Notes: generated from the sequence alone by a model not told the origin. Counted from the stretch's first letter, positions 1 through 9,526 are shown. The stretch is DNA of 64,000 nt from Angustibacter luteus (GCF_039541115.1 NZ_BAABFP010000005.1:604447-668446), one strand, 5' to 3'. Numbers and translations are program-made.

Positions 1-1
1 G

Positions 2-1792
2 CGCGTCCCGGCCCACGTGGTCGGGGACGGCATGAGCACGGTGCAGGAGCTGGTGACCGAGACCAACGCGGACCCGCGCCGCGGGGTCGGGCACGAGAAG
101 GTCCTCACCCGGATCAGCGTGGACGACGCCGCGGTGGAGCTGGTCCGCCAGCAGGGCTTCGGCATGGACGACGTCCCCCCGGCCGGCGAGATGGTCAAGC
201 TGGCGCTGACCGGGAACATGTCGACCGGTGGCATCTCGGTCGACCGCACCTTCGAGGCGCACCCGGACAACGTGGAGATCGCCGAGGAGGCGGCCCGGGT
301 GATCGGGTTGGACGTCGCGGGCATCGACTTCATCTGCCCGGACATCGCCCTGCCCGTGCGCGAGACCGGCGGCGCCATCTGCGAGGTCAACGCGGCGCCC
401 GGCTTCCGGATGCACACCCACCCCACCGTCGGGGAGCCCCAGTTCATCGCCAAGCCGGTCGTCGACCTGCTCTTCCCGCCGGGCGCGCCGAGCCGGGTGC
501 CGATCATCGCCGTCACCGGCACCAACGGGAAGACCACGACGTCGCGGATGATCGCGCACGTCTTCAAGGGTCTGGGCCGCAAGGTCGGCATGACCTCCAC
601 CGACGGTGTCGTCATCGACGAGCGCCTGGTGATCCGGGCCGACGCGTCCGGGCCGAAGTCCGCCCGGATGGTGCTGCAGAACCCGCGGGTCGACCTGGCC
701 GTGTTCGAGGTGGCCCGCGGGGGGATCCTGCGCGAGGGCCTGGGCTACGACCGGAACGACGTCGCCGTCGTGACCAACGTCGCCCCGGACCACCTGGGCA
801 TGCGTGGCGTCGACACCCTCGAGCAGCTGGCCGAGGTCAAGGCCGTGGTCGTCGAGGCCGTCCCGCGGGACGGCGCCGCCGTGCTCAACGCCGACGACGC
901 CCTGGTGCGCGGGATGCGCCGGCGCTGCTCGGGCGAGGTGGTCTGGTTCTCGCTGCAGGCCCCGGGCTCCGACGTCCGGGACATGATCGACGAGCACTGC
1001 CGCCGCGGCGGCAAGGCGCTGGTGCTGGACACCTCCGACAAGGGCGACATGATCGTCATCCGACACGGCCGCCGCACGATGCAGCTGGCCTGGACGCACC
1101 TGCTGCCGGCGACGTTCGGCGGCACCGCCCTGATGAACGTCGCGAACGCGATGGCCGCCGCGGGGGCCGCGTTCGCCGCGGGCGCTCCCCTGCACGACAT
1201 CCGCCAGGGTCTGCGCACGTTCAGCACGTCGTACTACCTGTCGCCGGGCCGGATGAACATGATCGACGTGCAGGGCACGGACGTCGTGGTCGACTACTGC
1301 CACAACCCGGCGGGCATGCGGGCGCTGGGCGACTTCGTGGAGCGCTTCGCGAACCGCCGTGACGCCAAAGCCGACCTCGGCAAGCCGTCGCGCATCGCGA
1401 TGATCGGTGCCGCCGGGGACCGGCGCGACGAGGACGTGCGCGAGCTGGGCGAGGTAGCCGCCGACTTCTTCGACGTCGTCGTCGTGCGCGAGGACGCGAA
1501 CCTGCGCCGCCGGGCGCCCGGCGAGGCGGCCGAGATGGTCGCCGACGGGGTGCGGGCCCGGATGGCCCAGGGTGCCCGGTGCAAGCAGGTCACGGTCGTC
1601 CCGGACGAGCTGGCGGCGGTCCGGCACTGCATGGCGCTGGCGAACCGCGGTGACCTGGTCGTGCTGTGCGCGGACAAGCACGCCGGGGTCCTCGCCGAGC
1701 TGGAGGGGCTGGCGCACCAGGCCCAGGCGGGGGCGCACCCGCAGGGGCTGGTCGGCGACCCGGACCTCGACCCGGCCGAGCTCAGGCCCTAG
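2..1792 (+). CDS. cphA: Cyanophycin synthetase, C-terminal part (5' end cut by window)
   Basis: Cyanophycin synthetase polymerises Asp and Arg into the storage polymer multi-arginyl-poly-aspartate in the cytoplasm, using ATP. The frame is open to the left edge, so the N-terminal domain and most of the ATP-grasp domain lie outside. The visible part starts in the ATP-grasp domain (RVPAHVVGDG, later ICEVNAAPGF). It then runs through the Mur-ligase-like module: P-loop VTGTNGKTTT at about visible residue 170, ARGGILREGLG, TNVAPDHLG and DYCHNPAG. The stop TAG shares the 4-bp palindrome CTAG (1789-1792) with the stop of the opposing Mur ligase gene. The family call is firm. Confidence 0.93.
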   Translation, partial: RVPAHVVGDGMSTVQELVTETNADPRRGVGHEKVLTRISVDDAAVELVRQQGFGMDDVPPAGEMVKLALTGNMSTGGISVDRTFEAHPDNVEIAEEAARVIGLDVAGIDFICPDIALPVRETGGAICEVNAAPGFRMHTHPTVGEPQFIAKPVVDLLFPPGAPSRVPIIAVTGTNGKTTTSRMIAHVFKGLGRKVGMTSTDGVVIDERLVIRADASGPKSARMVLQNPRVDLAVFEVARGGILREGLGYDRNDVAVVTNVAPDHLGMRGVDTLEQLAEVKAVVVEAVPRDGAAVLNADDALVRGMRRRCSGEVVWFSLQAPGSDVRDMIDEHCRRGGKALVLDTSDKGDMIVIRHGRRTMQLAWTHLLPATFGGTALMNVANAMAAAGAAFAAGAPLHDIRQGLRTFSTSYYLSPGRMNMIDVQGTDVVVDYCHNPAGMRALGDFVERFANRRDAKADLGKPSRIAMIGAAGDRRDEDVRELGEVAADFFDVVVVREDANLRRRAPGEAAEMVADGVRARMAQGARCKQVTVVPDELAAVRHCMALANRGDLVVLCADKHAGVLAELEGLAHQAQAGAHPQGLVGDPDLDPAELRP

Positions 1793-4002
1793 CCGCCTCC
1801 GCCGACGTAGCGCAGCAGCACCGCCCGGTAGTCCTGGTCGTCAGGGTCGGCGGCGTGGGTGAGCAACGCCTCCATCAGGACGGCGAGCGCGCGGTCGCTG
1901 CGGGAGCCGGCCCGCAGCGCGAGGGCGTAGAACCCTTGGGCCGCAGCGCTCGAGGGGCGCTGCTCGCGCACCTGGGACAGGATGTCGAGCGCCTCCTCGA
2001 CCCGGCCGAGGACGGTCAGCGACGAGCCGAGCTGCAGCATGGCCCGGTGCCGGTGCGGTTCGCGCAGGCCGTCGCGCAGCGCTGCGCGGTACGCCGGAAC
2101 GGCCTCGGCCTCGTGACCCGCCGCGTCCAGCGCGCTCGCCCACTCGAACATGAGCCGCGGGTCGTCGGGGTCGGCGTCCAGCATCGCCAGCAGCAGGCGC
2201 TGCCGGTCGGTCGCGTCGGCGTGCGCCCACAGGGCGGCGATCTGCTCCTCCTGCGGGTGCTCGCCGCGAGCGGCGACCACCTTGGCGCGGACGTCGTCGG
2301 CGCCGTCCGGGGTGGCTCCCTCGGCGAGCAGCCACTCGTCCAGCAGGGGACGGTCGGCGTGGCACATGACCGCCACGACGTCGCCGTCGACCGCGCGGGC
2401 GAGCAGTCCCTGCAGGCCGCTCAGCTCGTCCGGGAACGACGGCACGCCGGCCTTGCCCACCGCAGCGAGCCCGGCCCGCAGCGAGGTCTCGAGGTCCTCG
2501 CGAGTGCGGCCGCGGAGGTACCGCTCCTTGTGCACGATCGCGACGTCGTCCGCGCGGCGGCCGGCGATCTCGCCGAGCCCGACCAGGATCTCCTCCGTGC
2601 GGTCCCCCGCCGTGCCCAGCCCGAGGTGCAGCTGGGCACCGGGCATGCGCAGCCCCTCGCAGACGTCGAGCAGCGCCTCCAGCCCGGCCTCGTTGTGCGC
2701 CAGGTCGATCACCACGGTCACGGTGCCGCCGGCGACCGGGATGGTCCACACGTTCATCCGCCCGGGGTTGAGCCGGACGTCGGGCTGGAACGTGCGCAGC
2801 CCCTCGACGACCGCGTCCCGCTCCAACCCCAGACCGAGCCCGGCGGCGGCCGCGGCCAGCGCGTTGGCGACGTTGTGCCGCGACAGCCCGGCGAGCGTCA
2901 CCGGCACGTCCAGGACCGCGATCAGTGGGTCGGGGTCGGCGTCCGAGCGCAGCACGGTGATCGAGCCGTCCAGGACGGTGATCCCTCGGCCGCCGCCGTC
3001 CAGCGCGGTCCGCAGGGCCGGAGCGTCCGGGTCCAGGGCGAAGACCCAGGGCCGGCCGGTCGCGCGGCGCATCATGGCCAGCACCCGCGGGTCCTCGCCG
3101 TTGAGCACGCACCAGCCGGTGCGGGACGTGACCCGGGTGACCACGGCCTTGACCTCGGCCAGCTGGTCGACCGTGTCGATCCCCTGCAGCCCGAGGTGGT
3201 CGGCGCTGACGTTGGTCACCACCGAGACGTCGTTGCGGGTCACCCCCATGCCGCGCAGCAGCAGTCCCCCGCGCGCGGTCTCCAGGACGCCGAGCTGGAC
3301 GCCGTCGCTGGTCAGCACCGCTCGGGCGCCGGCCGGGCCGGAGTAGTCACCGGGCTCGACGACCTCGCCCTGCACGACCACGCCGTCCGTGCTGGACCAG
3401 GCGGTCCGCCGCCCCGCTGTCATGGACAGGTGCGCCAGCAGGCGGGTCGTCGTGGTCTTGCCGTTGGTCCCGGTCACCGACGCCACCGGGACGCTCGGCG
3501 AGATCGCGCTCGGACGACGTCCGCTGGCCGTGGCCCGCACGGCCGCCCCAGCCGCGGACACCAGCTCGACGACGTCCGCCTCGCCCCAGCGGGCCAGGCA
3601 GGTCTCCAGCTGGTGACCCAGCTCGACGGCGCGGTCGTGGTGCAGCCAGGGGTAGGCGACGACGACCTCGTGCGGGTCGTTGCTCGGACGCACCCGCAGG
3701 CCCAGGCGCGACGTGCCCGAGGCAGCGGCGATGAGCCGGACGACGCGGGCCAGCACCCGCACCGCGAGGCGCTGTCGCTGCGCGCTGCCGGGCTGGCCGG
3801 CGCGGGTGCGGGACAGGCCGAGGTCGGTGGCCCAGGCCATGGCCTGCTCGCTCGAGGCCTGGCTGAGCCCGGTGATGTCCAGTGTGAGCTTGATCGCCGC
3901 CCGCGGGAAGTACAGGTTCGGGCCGTCCAGCACCCGCAGCTCGGTCAACGCGGCCATCGGACGTGCTGCGCCCGCGTCGGCGCCGACGTCCGGATCGCTC
4001 AT
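1789..4002 (-). CDS. CphA-like Mur ligase without ATP-grasp, fused to a C-terminal TPR domain
   Basis: A 737-residue protein. Residues ~15-160 resemble the N-terminal domain of cyanophycin synthetase (LRVLDGPNLYFPRAAIKL). They lead directly, with no ATP-grasp domain between, into a Mur-ligase module: P-loop VTGTNGKTTTT at ~176, ARGGLLLRGMG, TNVSADHLG, DLAHNEAG. From ~582 to the end there is a TPR_5-like tail (WASALDAAGHEAEAVPAYRAAL, LGSSLTVLGRVEEAL). It lies tail to tail with cphA, suggesting a role in amino-acid polymer or amide-ligase chemistry, but the substrate is unknown. The ATG at 4002 is preceded by TAGAGT (4010-4015) with 7 nt between, a leaderless pattern. The frame stays open upstream to 4050, but that would overlap fabG. 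Confidence 0.82.
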   Translation of the reverse strand: MSDPDVGADAGAARPMAALTELRVLDGPNLYFPRAAIKLTLDITGLSQASSEQAMAWATDLGLSRTRAGQPGSAQRQRLAVRVLARVVRLIAAASGTSRLGLRVRPSNDPHEVVVAYPWLHHDRAVELGHQLETCLARWGEADVVELVSAAGAAVRATASGRRPSAISPSVPVASVTGTNGKTTTTRLLAHLSMTAGRRTAWSSTDGVVVQGEVVEPGDYSGPAGARAVLTSDGVQLGVLETARGGLLLRGMGVTRNDVSVVTNVSADHLGLQGIDTVDQLAEVKAVVTRVTSRTGWCVLNGEDPRVLAMMRRATGRPWVFALDPDAPALRTALDGGGRGITVLDGSITVLRSDADPDPLIAVLDVPVTLAGLSRHNVANALAAAAAGLGLGLERDAVVEGLRTFQPDVRLNPGRMNVWTIPVAGGTVTVVIDLAHNEAGLEALLDVCEGLRMPGAQLHLGLGTAGDRTEEILVGLGEIAGRRADDVAIVHKERYLRGRTREDLETSLRAGLAAVGKAGVPSFPDELSGLQGLLARAVDGDVVAVMCHADRPLLDEWLLAEGATPDGADDVRAKVVAARGEHPQEEQIAALWAHADATDRQRLLLAMLDADPDDPRLMFEWASALDAAGHEAEAVPAYRAALRDGLREPHRHRAMLQLGSSLTVLGRVEEALDILSQVREQRPSSAAAQGFYALALRAGSRSDRALAVLMEALLTHAADPDDQDYRAVLLRYVGGGG

Positions 4003-4012
4003 GATCGCGACT

Positions 4013-4792
<780 letters not shown>

Positions 4793-4840
4793 CTAGCTCG
4801 ACACCGGCGATATCTGGTCGGTTCCGTCAGTGGGTCTGGG

Positions 4841-4846
4841 TAGGGT
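4841..4846 (+). promoter_or_regulatory. -10 element TAGGGT for leaderless tldD
   Basis: TAGGGT ends 6 nt before the GTG at 4853 and there is no Shine-Dalgarno between, so transcription should begin at or near the start codon. This supports the GTG start. Confidence 0.5.
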
Positions 4847-4852
4847 CGCCTG

Positions 4853-6364
4853 GTGACCCGGGACCGAGTGGACGACGACTTCCGAGACCTGCCGCTGACC
4901 CGCCTGGCTGACGCCGCGCTGCAGCGAGCCCGCGAGCTGGGCGCCGAGCACGCCGACCTGCGGGTCGAGCGCGTGCGCAGCGCGAGCCTGCGACTGAGCG
5001 ACGCCCGGGTGGCCGGCGGCGGTGACTCCACCGACAGCGGCCTGGCCGTGCGCGTGGTCGTGGACGGCGCCTGGGGCTTCTCGGCGAGTGCCGACCTGAC
5101 GACCGAGGCGGCCCAGGCCGCGGCCTCGCGGGCGGTCGAGATGGCCCGGGTGTCCCGACCGCTGTCCACCGAGCGGGTCGAGCTGGCGCCCGAGCCGGTG
5201 CACACCGGTGAGTGGGTGTCCTCCTACGCGCTGGACCCGTTCGACGTCCCGGACGCCGACAAGGCGGAGGTCTTCACCACCTGGTCCCGCCAGCTGCTCG
5301 ACGCGGGCCTGAACCACGTGGACGCCTCGTTCGACTGGGTCAAGGAGCAGAAGTTCTACGCGGACCTCGCCGGCACGGCGACCACCCAGCAGCGGGTCCG
5401 CGTACAGCCCGTGCTGACCGGTGTGGTGGTCACCGGCGACGGGATGGAGACGATGCGCACGCTCGCCCCGCCCGTGGGCCGCGGCTGGGAGTACGTGGTC
5501 GGCACGTCCGCGGACGGCGCGTGGGGGTGGGCGGAGGAGCTGGAGGCGCTGCCCGGGCTGGCCGTCGAGAAGCTCAAGGCGCCGTCGGTCGAGGCGGGCC
5601 GCTACGACCTGGTGATCGACCCCAGCAACCTGTTCCTGACCATCCACGAGTCCATCGGGCACGCCACCGAGCTGGACCGCGCCCTGGGTTACGAGGCGGC
5701 CTACGCCGGGATGTCCTTCGCCACCCCGGACAAGCTGAACACCCTGAAGTACGGCACCCCGTTGATGCACGTCACCGGTGACCGGGACATCGAGCACGGC
5801 CTGGCCAGCATCGGCTGGGACGACGAGGGCGTCGCCACCGGCTCGTGGGACATCGTGCGCGACGGCACCCTGGTCGGCTACCAGCTGGACCGGCGGATCG
5901 CCCAGCTGACCGGCGCCGAGCGCTCGAACGGCTGCGCGTTCGCCGACTCCTCCTCGCACGTGCCGATCCAGCGGATGGCCAACGTCAGCCTGCAGCCGGC
6001 AGCGAACGGTCCCTCGACGGAGGAGATCATCGCCGGGGTCGAGCGCGGCATCTACGTCATCGGCGACAAGTCCTGGTCGATCGACATGCAGCGCTACAAC
6101 TTCCAGTTCACCGGGCAGCGGTTCTACAAGATCGAGAACGGCCGGCTGGCGGGCATGGTCAAGGACCTCGCCTACCAGGCGACGACCACGGACTTCTGGG
6201 GCTCGATGGCCGTCGTCGGCGGCCCGCAGACCTGGGTGCTGGGTGGGGCGTTCAACTGCGGCAAGGGCCAGCCCGGCCAGGTCGCCGCGGTCAGCCACGG
6301 GTGCCCGAGCGCGCTGTTCACCGACGTCCGAGTGCTCAACACCAACGAGGAGGGGGCAGCATGA
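4853..6364 (+). CDS. tldD: TldD-like metalloprotease subunit
   Basis: 503 residues, about the family's usual length. TldD forms a heterodimeric zinc protease with TldE/PmbA that acts on unfolded or small peptides, as in microcin B17 processing and CcdA turnover in E. coli. The metal motif HESIGH (His265, Glu266, His270) is intact. A C-terminal NCGKGQPGQ stretch carries the Cys expected near the active site. The next gene, tldE, overlaps by ATGA, so the two subunits are translationally coupled. The GTG start is chosen because of the leaderless -10 at 4841 and because the N-terminus aligns with the family. The peptide substrate in this organism is unknown. Confidence 0.9.
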   Translation: MTRDRVDDDFRDLPLTRLADAALQRARELGAEHADLRVERVRSASLRLSDARVAGGGDSTDSGLAVRVVVDGAWGFSASADLTTEAAQAAASRAVEMARVSRPLSTERVELAPEPVHTGEWVSSYALDPFDVPDADKAEVFTTWSRQLLDAGLNHVDASFDWVKEQKFYADLAGTATTQQRVRVQPVLTGVVVTGDGMETMRTLAPPVGRGWEYVVGTSADGAWGWAEELEALPGLAVEKLKAPSVEAGRYDLVIDPSNLFLTIHESIGHATELDRALGYEAAYAGMSFATPDKLNTLKYGTPLMHVTGDRDIEHGLASIGWDDEGVATGSWDIVRDGTLVGYQLDRRIAQLTGAERSNGCAFADSSSHVPIQRMANVSLQPAANGPSTEEIIAGVERGIYVIGDKSWSIDMQRYNFQFTGQRFYKIENGRLAGMVKDLAYQATTTDFWGSMAVVGGPQTWVLGGAFNCGKGQPGQVAAVSHGCPSALFTDVRVLNTNEEGAA

Positions 6365-7734
6365 GCGCGCACCCGCACGAGCTCGCCGAGCGGGCGCTGG
6401 CGGCGGCGACGGGGCCGTGCGTGGCCCTGGTCAGCAACCGCAGCGAGGCGAACCTGCGCTGGGCCGCGAACACGCTGACCACCAACGGGCTGACCAGCAG
6501 CCAGGACGTCACGGTCATCGCCGTGCACGGCGGCGACCAGGTGGGGGTCGTGAGCCGCAGCGGCGTGGACGTCGACTCGATCGCCGCCCTGGTCGCGGAC
6601 GCCGAGGCCGCCGCCCGGGCGTCCGCGCCCGCCGAGGACGCCGCCGAGCTCGTGCCGGGCCCGGCCGACGACGCGTTCGGCGAGGCTCCGGGCGAGGTCA
6701 CCGCCGGCGACCTGGCCGCGCTCGCGCAGAGCCTGGGCAGCGCCCTCGAGGACGCCCGCTCCGGCGACCGCGAGCTGTTCGGGTACGCGGAGCAGACGCT
6801 GCACACGACGTACCTCGCTTCGAGCACCGGACTGCGCGCGCGGTACGCGCTGCCCGCGGCGACCGTCCAGCTCAACGGCAAGTCGCACCAGCGCAGCCGC
6901 TCGGCGTGGGCCGGAGCGGCGGCGCAGGCCCTGGACGCCGTGGACGTCGCCGCACTGGCCGCCGAGGTCACCGACCGACTGGGTTGGCAGGCCCGGCGAC
7001 TGGACGCCGAGGCCGGCCGTTACGAGACGATCCTGCCGCCGTCCGCGGTCGCCGACCTGATGGCGTACACGCTGTGGTCCTCGGACGCGCGCTCCGCGCA
7101 CGAGGGACGCTCCGTGTTCGGCCGCAAGGGCGGAGGCACCCGGGTCGGCGACCAGCTGTCCGGCCAGCACCTGCGGTTGTTCAGCGATCCGACCGCTGCC
7201 GGGATGCAGACCGCCCCGGTGGTCATGGTGGGCGGCAGCTCGCCGTTCGGCTCGGTGTTCGACAACGGCCTGCCGGTCACCCGGCAGTCCTGGATCGAGG
7301 ACGGCGTGCTGCGCGCGCTGCCGACGACCCGGCACTCGGCCGGGTTGGCGGGGATCGCCGACACCCAGGCCGCCGACAACCTCGTGATGGAGGTCGACGG
7401 TGGCCGCGGCTCCGCGATGGACCTGGTCGCCGACCTGGACGACGGCCTGCTGCTGACCTGCCTCTGGTACATCCGCGAGGTCGACCCGCAGACGCTCCTG
7501 CTCACCGGCCTGACCCGCGACGGCGTCTACAAGGTCGAGGGCGGCGAGGTCATCGGGGCGGTCACGAACTTCCGGTTCAACGAGTCCCCGGTGGACCTGC
7601 TGGACCGCATCGTGGCGGCCGGCACGACCGTGCCGACCCTGGGCCGCGAGTTCGGCGACTACCTGCCGCGGACGGCGATGCCGGCGCTGCGGGTGCGCGG
7701 CTTCAACTGCTCCAGCGTCAGCCAGGCCTCCTGA
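6361..7734 (+). CDS. pmbA: TldE/PmbA-like partner subunit
   Basis: 457-residue member of the TldD/PmbA family that lacks a HExxxH motif, as expected for the non-catalytic partner TldE. Recognisable family segments are YSSDARSAHEG-like residues near the middle, GVLRALPTTRHSA, and a C-terminal GLTRDGVYKVEGGEVIGAV followed by NFRFNESPVDLLD. The ATG overlaps the tldD stop (ATGA at 6361-6364), implying coupled translation and a 1:1 complex. It ends in FNCSSVSQAS. The gene downstream starts from its own leaderless promoter. Confidence 0.88.
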   Translation: MSAHPHELAERALAAATGPCVALVSNRSEANLRWAANTLTTNGLTSSQDVTVIAVHGGDQVGVVSRSGVDVDSIAALVADAEAAARASAPAEDAAELVPGPADDAFGEAPGEVTAGDLAALAQSLGSALEDARSGDRELFGYAEQTLHTTYLASSTGLRARYALPAATVQLNGKSHQRSRSAWAGAAAQALDAVDVAALAAEVTDRLGWQARRLDAEAGRYETILPPSAVADLMAYTLWSSDARSAHEGRSVFGRKGGGTRVGDQLSGQHLRLFSDPTAAGMQTAPVVMVGGSSPFGSVFDNGLPVTRQSWIEDGVLRALPTTRHSAGLAGIADTQAADNLVMEVDGGRGSAMDLVADLDDGLLLTCLWYIREVDPQTLLLTGLTRDGVYKVEGGEVIGAVTNFRFNESPVDLLDRIVAAGTTVPTLGREFGDYLPRTAMPALRVRGFNCSSVSQAS

Positions 7735-7792
7735 TCGCGCCAGCGCACGTGGCCGGGGCGGGCCCGGCATGGCGGTGGCTGGATCGCGCGCG

Positions 7793-7798
7793 TACCGT
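7793..7798 (+). promoter_or_regulatory. -10 element TACCGT for DUF3099 gene
   Basis: TACCGT ends 6 nt before the GTG at 7805, with no Shine-Dalgarno. The same sequence and spacing precede the SURF1 gene at 9515-9520. Confidence 0.45.
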
Positions 7799-7804
7799 CA
7801 TGAC

Positions 7805-8110
7805 GTGACACGGCACCAGCGTCCGACCGAGGTGCACACGATCACGTCCGCCCCCGCGTCATTGGACGACGACCTCGGGCTGCGGATGCGCAAGTACCTG
7901 ATCTCGATGTCGATCCGCACGGTGTGCTTCGTGCTGGCCGTGGTGTTCTCCGGCCCGCTGCGCTGGGTGTTCCTGTCCGGCGCGATCCTGTTGCCCTACT
8001 TCGCGGTCGTGGTGGCCAACTCCGGGCCGAAGCGGTTGTCCCGCCATGCAGGATTCGAACCCGAACGGGGTGCCATCGACGACGGCAACCGTGACAGGCT
8101 GGGCCCATGA
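7805..8110 (+). CDS. DUF3099 family small membrane protein
   Basis: 101 residues from the GTG. The N-terminal ITSAPASLDDDLGLRMRKYLISMSIRTVCF is the signature of actinobacterial DUF3099 proteins. Two hydrophobic segments (roughly MSIRTVCFVLAVVF and VFLSGAILLPYFAVVVAN) suggest a small inner-membrane protein with both ends cytoplasmic. Function is unknown. An upstream ATG at 7769 is in frame but would place the start before the TACCGT -10 element, so the GTG is preferred. The stop overlaps the start of the next gene (ATGA), so the two are probably one operon. Confidence 0.72.
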   Translation: MTRHQRPTEVHTITSAPASLDDDLGLRMRKYLISMSIRTVCFVLAVVFSGPLRWVFLSGAILLPYFAVVVANSGPKRLSRHAGFEPERGAIDDGNRDRLGP

Positions 8111-8355
8111 TCGGGGCGACGGGCGATGGCACGGGGGACGTGCACGCCGGCGAGGTCGTGCCCGACCTGATGTGCAGCGCCAAGGGGTGCGGCGCGCACG
8201 CCACGTGGGTGCTGCGGTGGAACAACCCCAAGCTGCACCAGCCCGAGCGGCGCAAGACCTGGCTGGCCTGCGACGACCACCGTGACTCGCTCGGCGAGTT
8301 CCTCAGCCTGCGCGGGTTCCTGCGCGAGACCGAGCCGGCCAGCGCACTCGGATGA
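8107..8355 (+). CDS. Conserved small Cys/His protein, function unknown
   Basis: 82 residues. The core has CSAKGC, then an aromatic and basic stretch ATWVLRWNNPKLH and ERRKTWLACDDH. The C-x4-C and C-x2-H pairs could bind zinc like a small zinc ribbon. I recognise this as a widespread actinobacterial hypothetical protein but know no experimental function. It is translationally coupled to the DUF3099 gene by ATGA. A long inverted repeat follows the stop and likely terminates transcription. Confidence 0.7.
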   Translation: MIGATGDGTGDVHAGEVVPDLMCSAKGCGAHATWVLRWNNPKLHQPERRKTWLACDDHRDSLGEFLSLRGFLRETEPASALG

Positions 8356-8356
8356 C

Positions 8357-8432
8357 GCATACCCCGAATGTCGGCCTATCCGGGCCTATCGGCGCCCGAT
8401 GACGCCGGATAGCTCGATCTTCGGGGTCATGC
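8357..8432. terminator. Nested inverted repeat between convergent genes (bidirectional terminator)
   Basis: Outer arms GCAT-ACCCCGA (8357-8367) pair with TCGGGGT-ATGC (8421-8432, one bulged base). A second pair is CTATCCGG (8376-8383) with CCGGATAG (8405-8412). An inner ATCGG-CGC-CCGAT hairpin sits between them. There is no T tract, as is common in GC-rich actinobacteria. It fills the gap between two converging genes (8355 and 8449), so it can serve both. Confidence 0.6.
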
Positions 8433-8448
8433 GAGATCGGTAGCTGGG

Positions 8449-9468
8449 TCAGCCGCCGATGGCGGACATCGGACGGCTCGGCTGCAGGAACGTCGGGTCA
8501 TCGATCCCGTGACCGGCCTTCTTGCCGGCCACCAGCGTCATCATGAGCCGCGCCAGTTCGTCGTCGCTCGCGCCGGCCCGCAGCGGCGTGCGCAGGTCGT
8601 CCTCGGTGCGAGCGAACAGGCACGAGCGCAGCTGTCCGTCGGCGGTGAGCCGCAGCCGGTCGCAGGCACCGCAGAACGGCTGGCTCACGCTGGCGATGAC
8701 GCCCACGATGGCCGGTCCGCCGTCCACCAGCCAGGTCTGGGCGGGTGCGCTGCCGCGCTCCTGGGGCGTCGGGGTGAGGGTGAACCGCTCCCCCAGCCGC
8801 TCCAGCACCTCGGCCTGGGTGACCATCGAGGACCGCTGCCAGGCGTGCTGCGCGTCCAGCGGCATCTGCTCGATGAAGCGCAGCTCGTAGCCGCGGTCCA
8901 GGCACCACTGCAGCAGGTCGGCGACACCCTCGTCGTTCACCCCGCGCATCGCCACGGCGTTCACCTTCACCGGCGAGAGCCCGGCGGCGGCTGCCGCCGC
9001 GAGGCCAGCGACCACGTCGGCCAGCCGGTCCCGTCGGGTGAGGTCGGCGAAGGCGGCCCGGTCCACGGTGTCCAGGGACACGTTCACCCGGTCCAGGCCG
9101 GCGTCGCGCAGCGGGGCGGCCAGCCGGTCCAGCCCGAGCCCGTTGGTCGTCATGGCGATCGACGGCCGGGGTTCGAGCGCGGCGATCTGGCGGACCAGCT
9201 CGGGCAGGCCCCGACGCAGCAGGGGCTCGCCGCCGGTCAGCCGCACCGACGTCACGCCGAGCTCCACAGCCACCCCGATGACCCGGGTGAGCTCCTCGAA
9301 GGTCAGCAGCTCGGGCTTGGGCAGCCAGTCCAGCCCCTCGGCCGGCATGCAGTAGGTGCACCGCAGGTTGCACCGGTCGGTGACGGAGACCCGCAGGTCG
9401 CTCGCCACCCGCCCGAAGCCGTCGACAAGTCGGCGGCCGGCGCTCTCGTCGTGCACGTGGGTTGACAC
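8449..9468 (-). CDS. moaA: GTP 3',8-cyclase MoaA
   Basis: Radical-SAM enzyme that converts GTP to 3',8-cyclo-GTP, the first step of molybdenum cofactor synthesis, together with MoaC. The N-terminal radical-SAM cluster motif is CNLRCTYC (Cys33, 37, 40). The C-terminal second cluster is formed by CGAC and a Cys 14 residues later (LRSC). The protein ends in the Gly-Gly tail (SAIGG) needed for activity. 339 residues, normal length. No other moa genes are in this window. The GTG start is supported by TACGCT (9475-9480) 6 nt upstream and absence of a Shine-Dalgarno; this also leaves no room for a molybdenum-cofactor riboswitch. Confidence 0.95.
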   Translation of the reverse strand: MSTHVHDESAGRRLVDGFGRVASDLRVSVTDRCNLRCTYCMPAEGLDWLPKPELLTFEELTRVIGVAVELGVTSVRLTGGEPLLRRGLPELVRQIAALEPRPSIAMTTNGLGLDRLAAPLRDAGLDRVNVSLDTVDRAAFADLTRRDRLADVVAGLAAAAAAGLSPVKVNAVAMRGVNDEGVADLLQWCLDRGYELRFIEQMPLDAQHAWQRSSMVTQAEVLERLGERFTLTPTPQERGSAPAQTWLVDGGPAIVGVIASVSQPFCGACDRLRLTADGQLRSCLFARTEDDLRTPLRAGASDDELARLMMTLVAGKKAGHGIDDPTFLQPSRPMSAIGG

Positions 9469-9474
9469 GGGCTC

Positions 9475-9480
9475 AGCGTA
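9475..9480 (-). promoter_or_regulatory. -10 element TACGCT for leaderless moaA
   Basis: TACGCT on the minus strand ends 6 nt before the moaA GTG. The divergent SURF1 -10 lies 35 bp away, so the two promoters sit back to back in a 58-bp gap. Confidence 0.45.
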
Positions 9481-9514
9481 CGTCCCCGCCGCCCAGGGCG
9501 CGCCCTGCTCCGGT

Positions 9515-9520
9515 TACCGT
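9515..9520 (+). promoter_or_regulatory. -10 element TACCGT for leaderless SURF1 gene
   Basis: TACCGT ends 6 nt before the GTG at 9527 with no Shine-Dalgarno. The frame is open further upstream, but that would run through moaA coding sequence, so the promoter decides the start. Confidence 0.5.
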
Positions 9521-9526
9521 CGTGCC

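Noticed and set aside
8040-8075. tRNA-like T-arm (GGTTCGAATCC on the minus strand)
   Set aside because: No matching acceptor, D or anticodon arms can be built around it, and it lies inside the conserved DUF3099 coding sequence.
9469-9526. Molybdenum-cofactor riboswitch before moaA
   Set aside because: Only 58 bp separate moaA from the divergent SURF1 gene and moaA appears leaderless, leaving no room for an RNA element.
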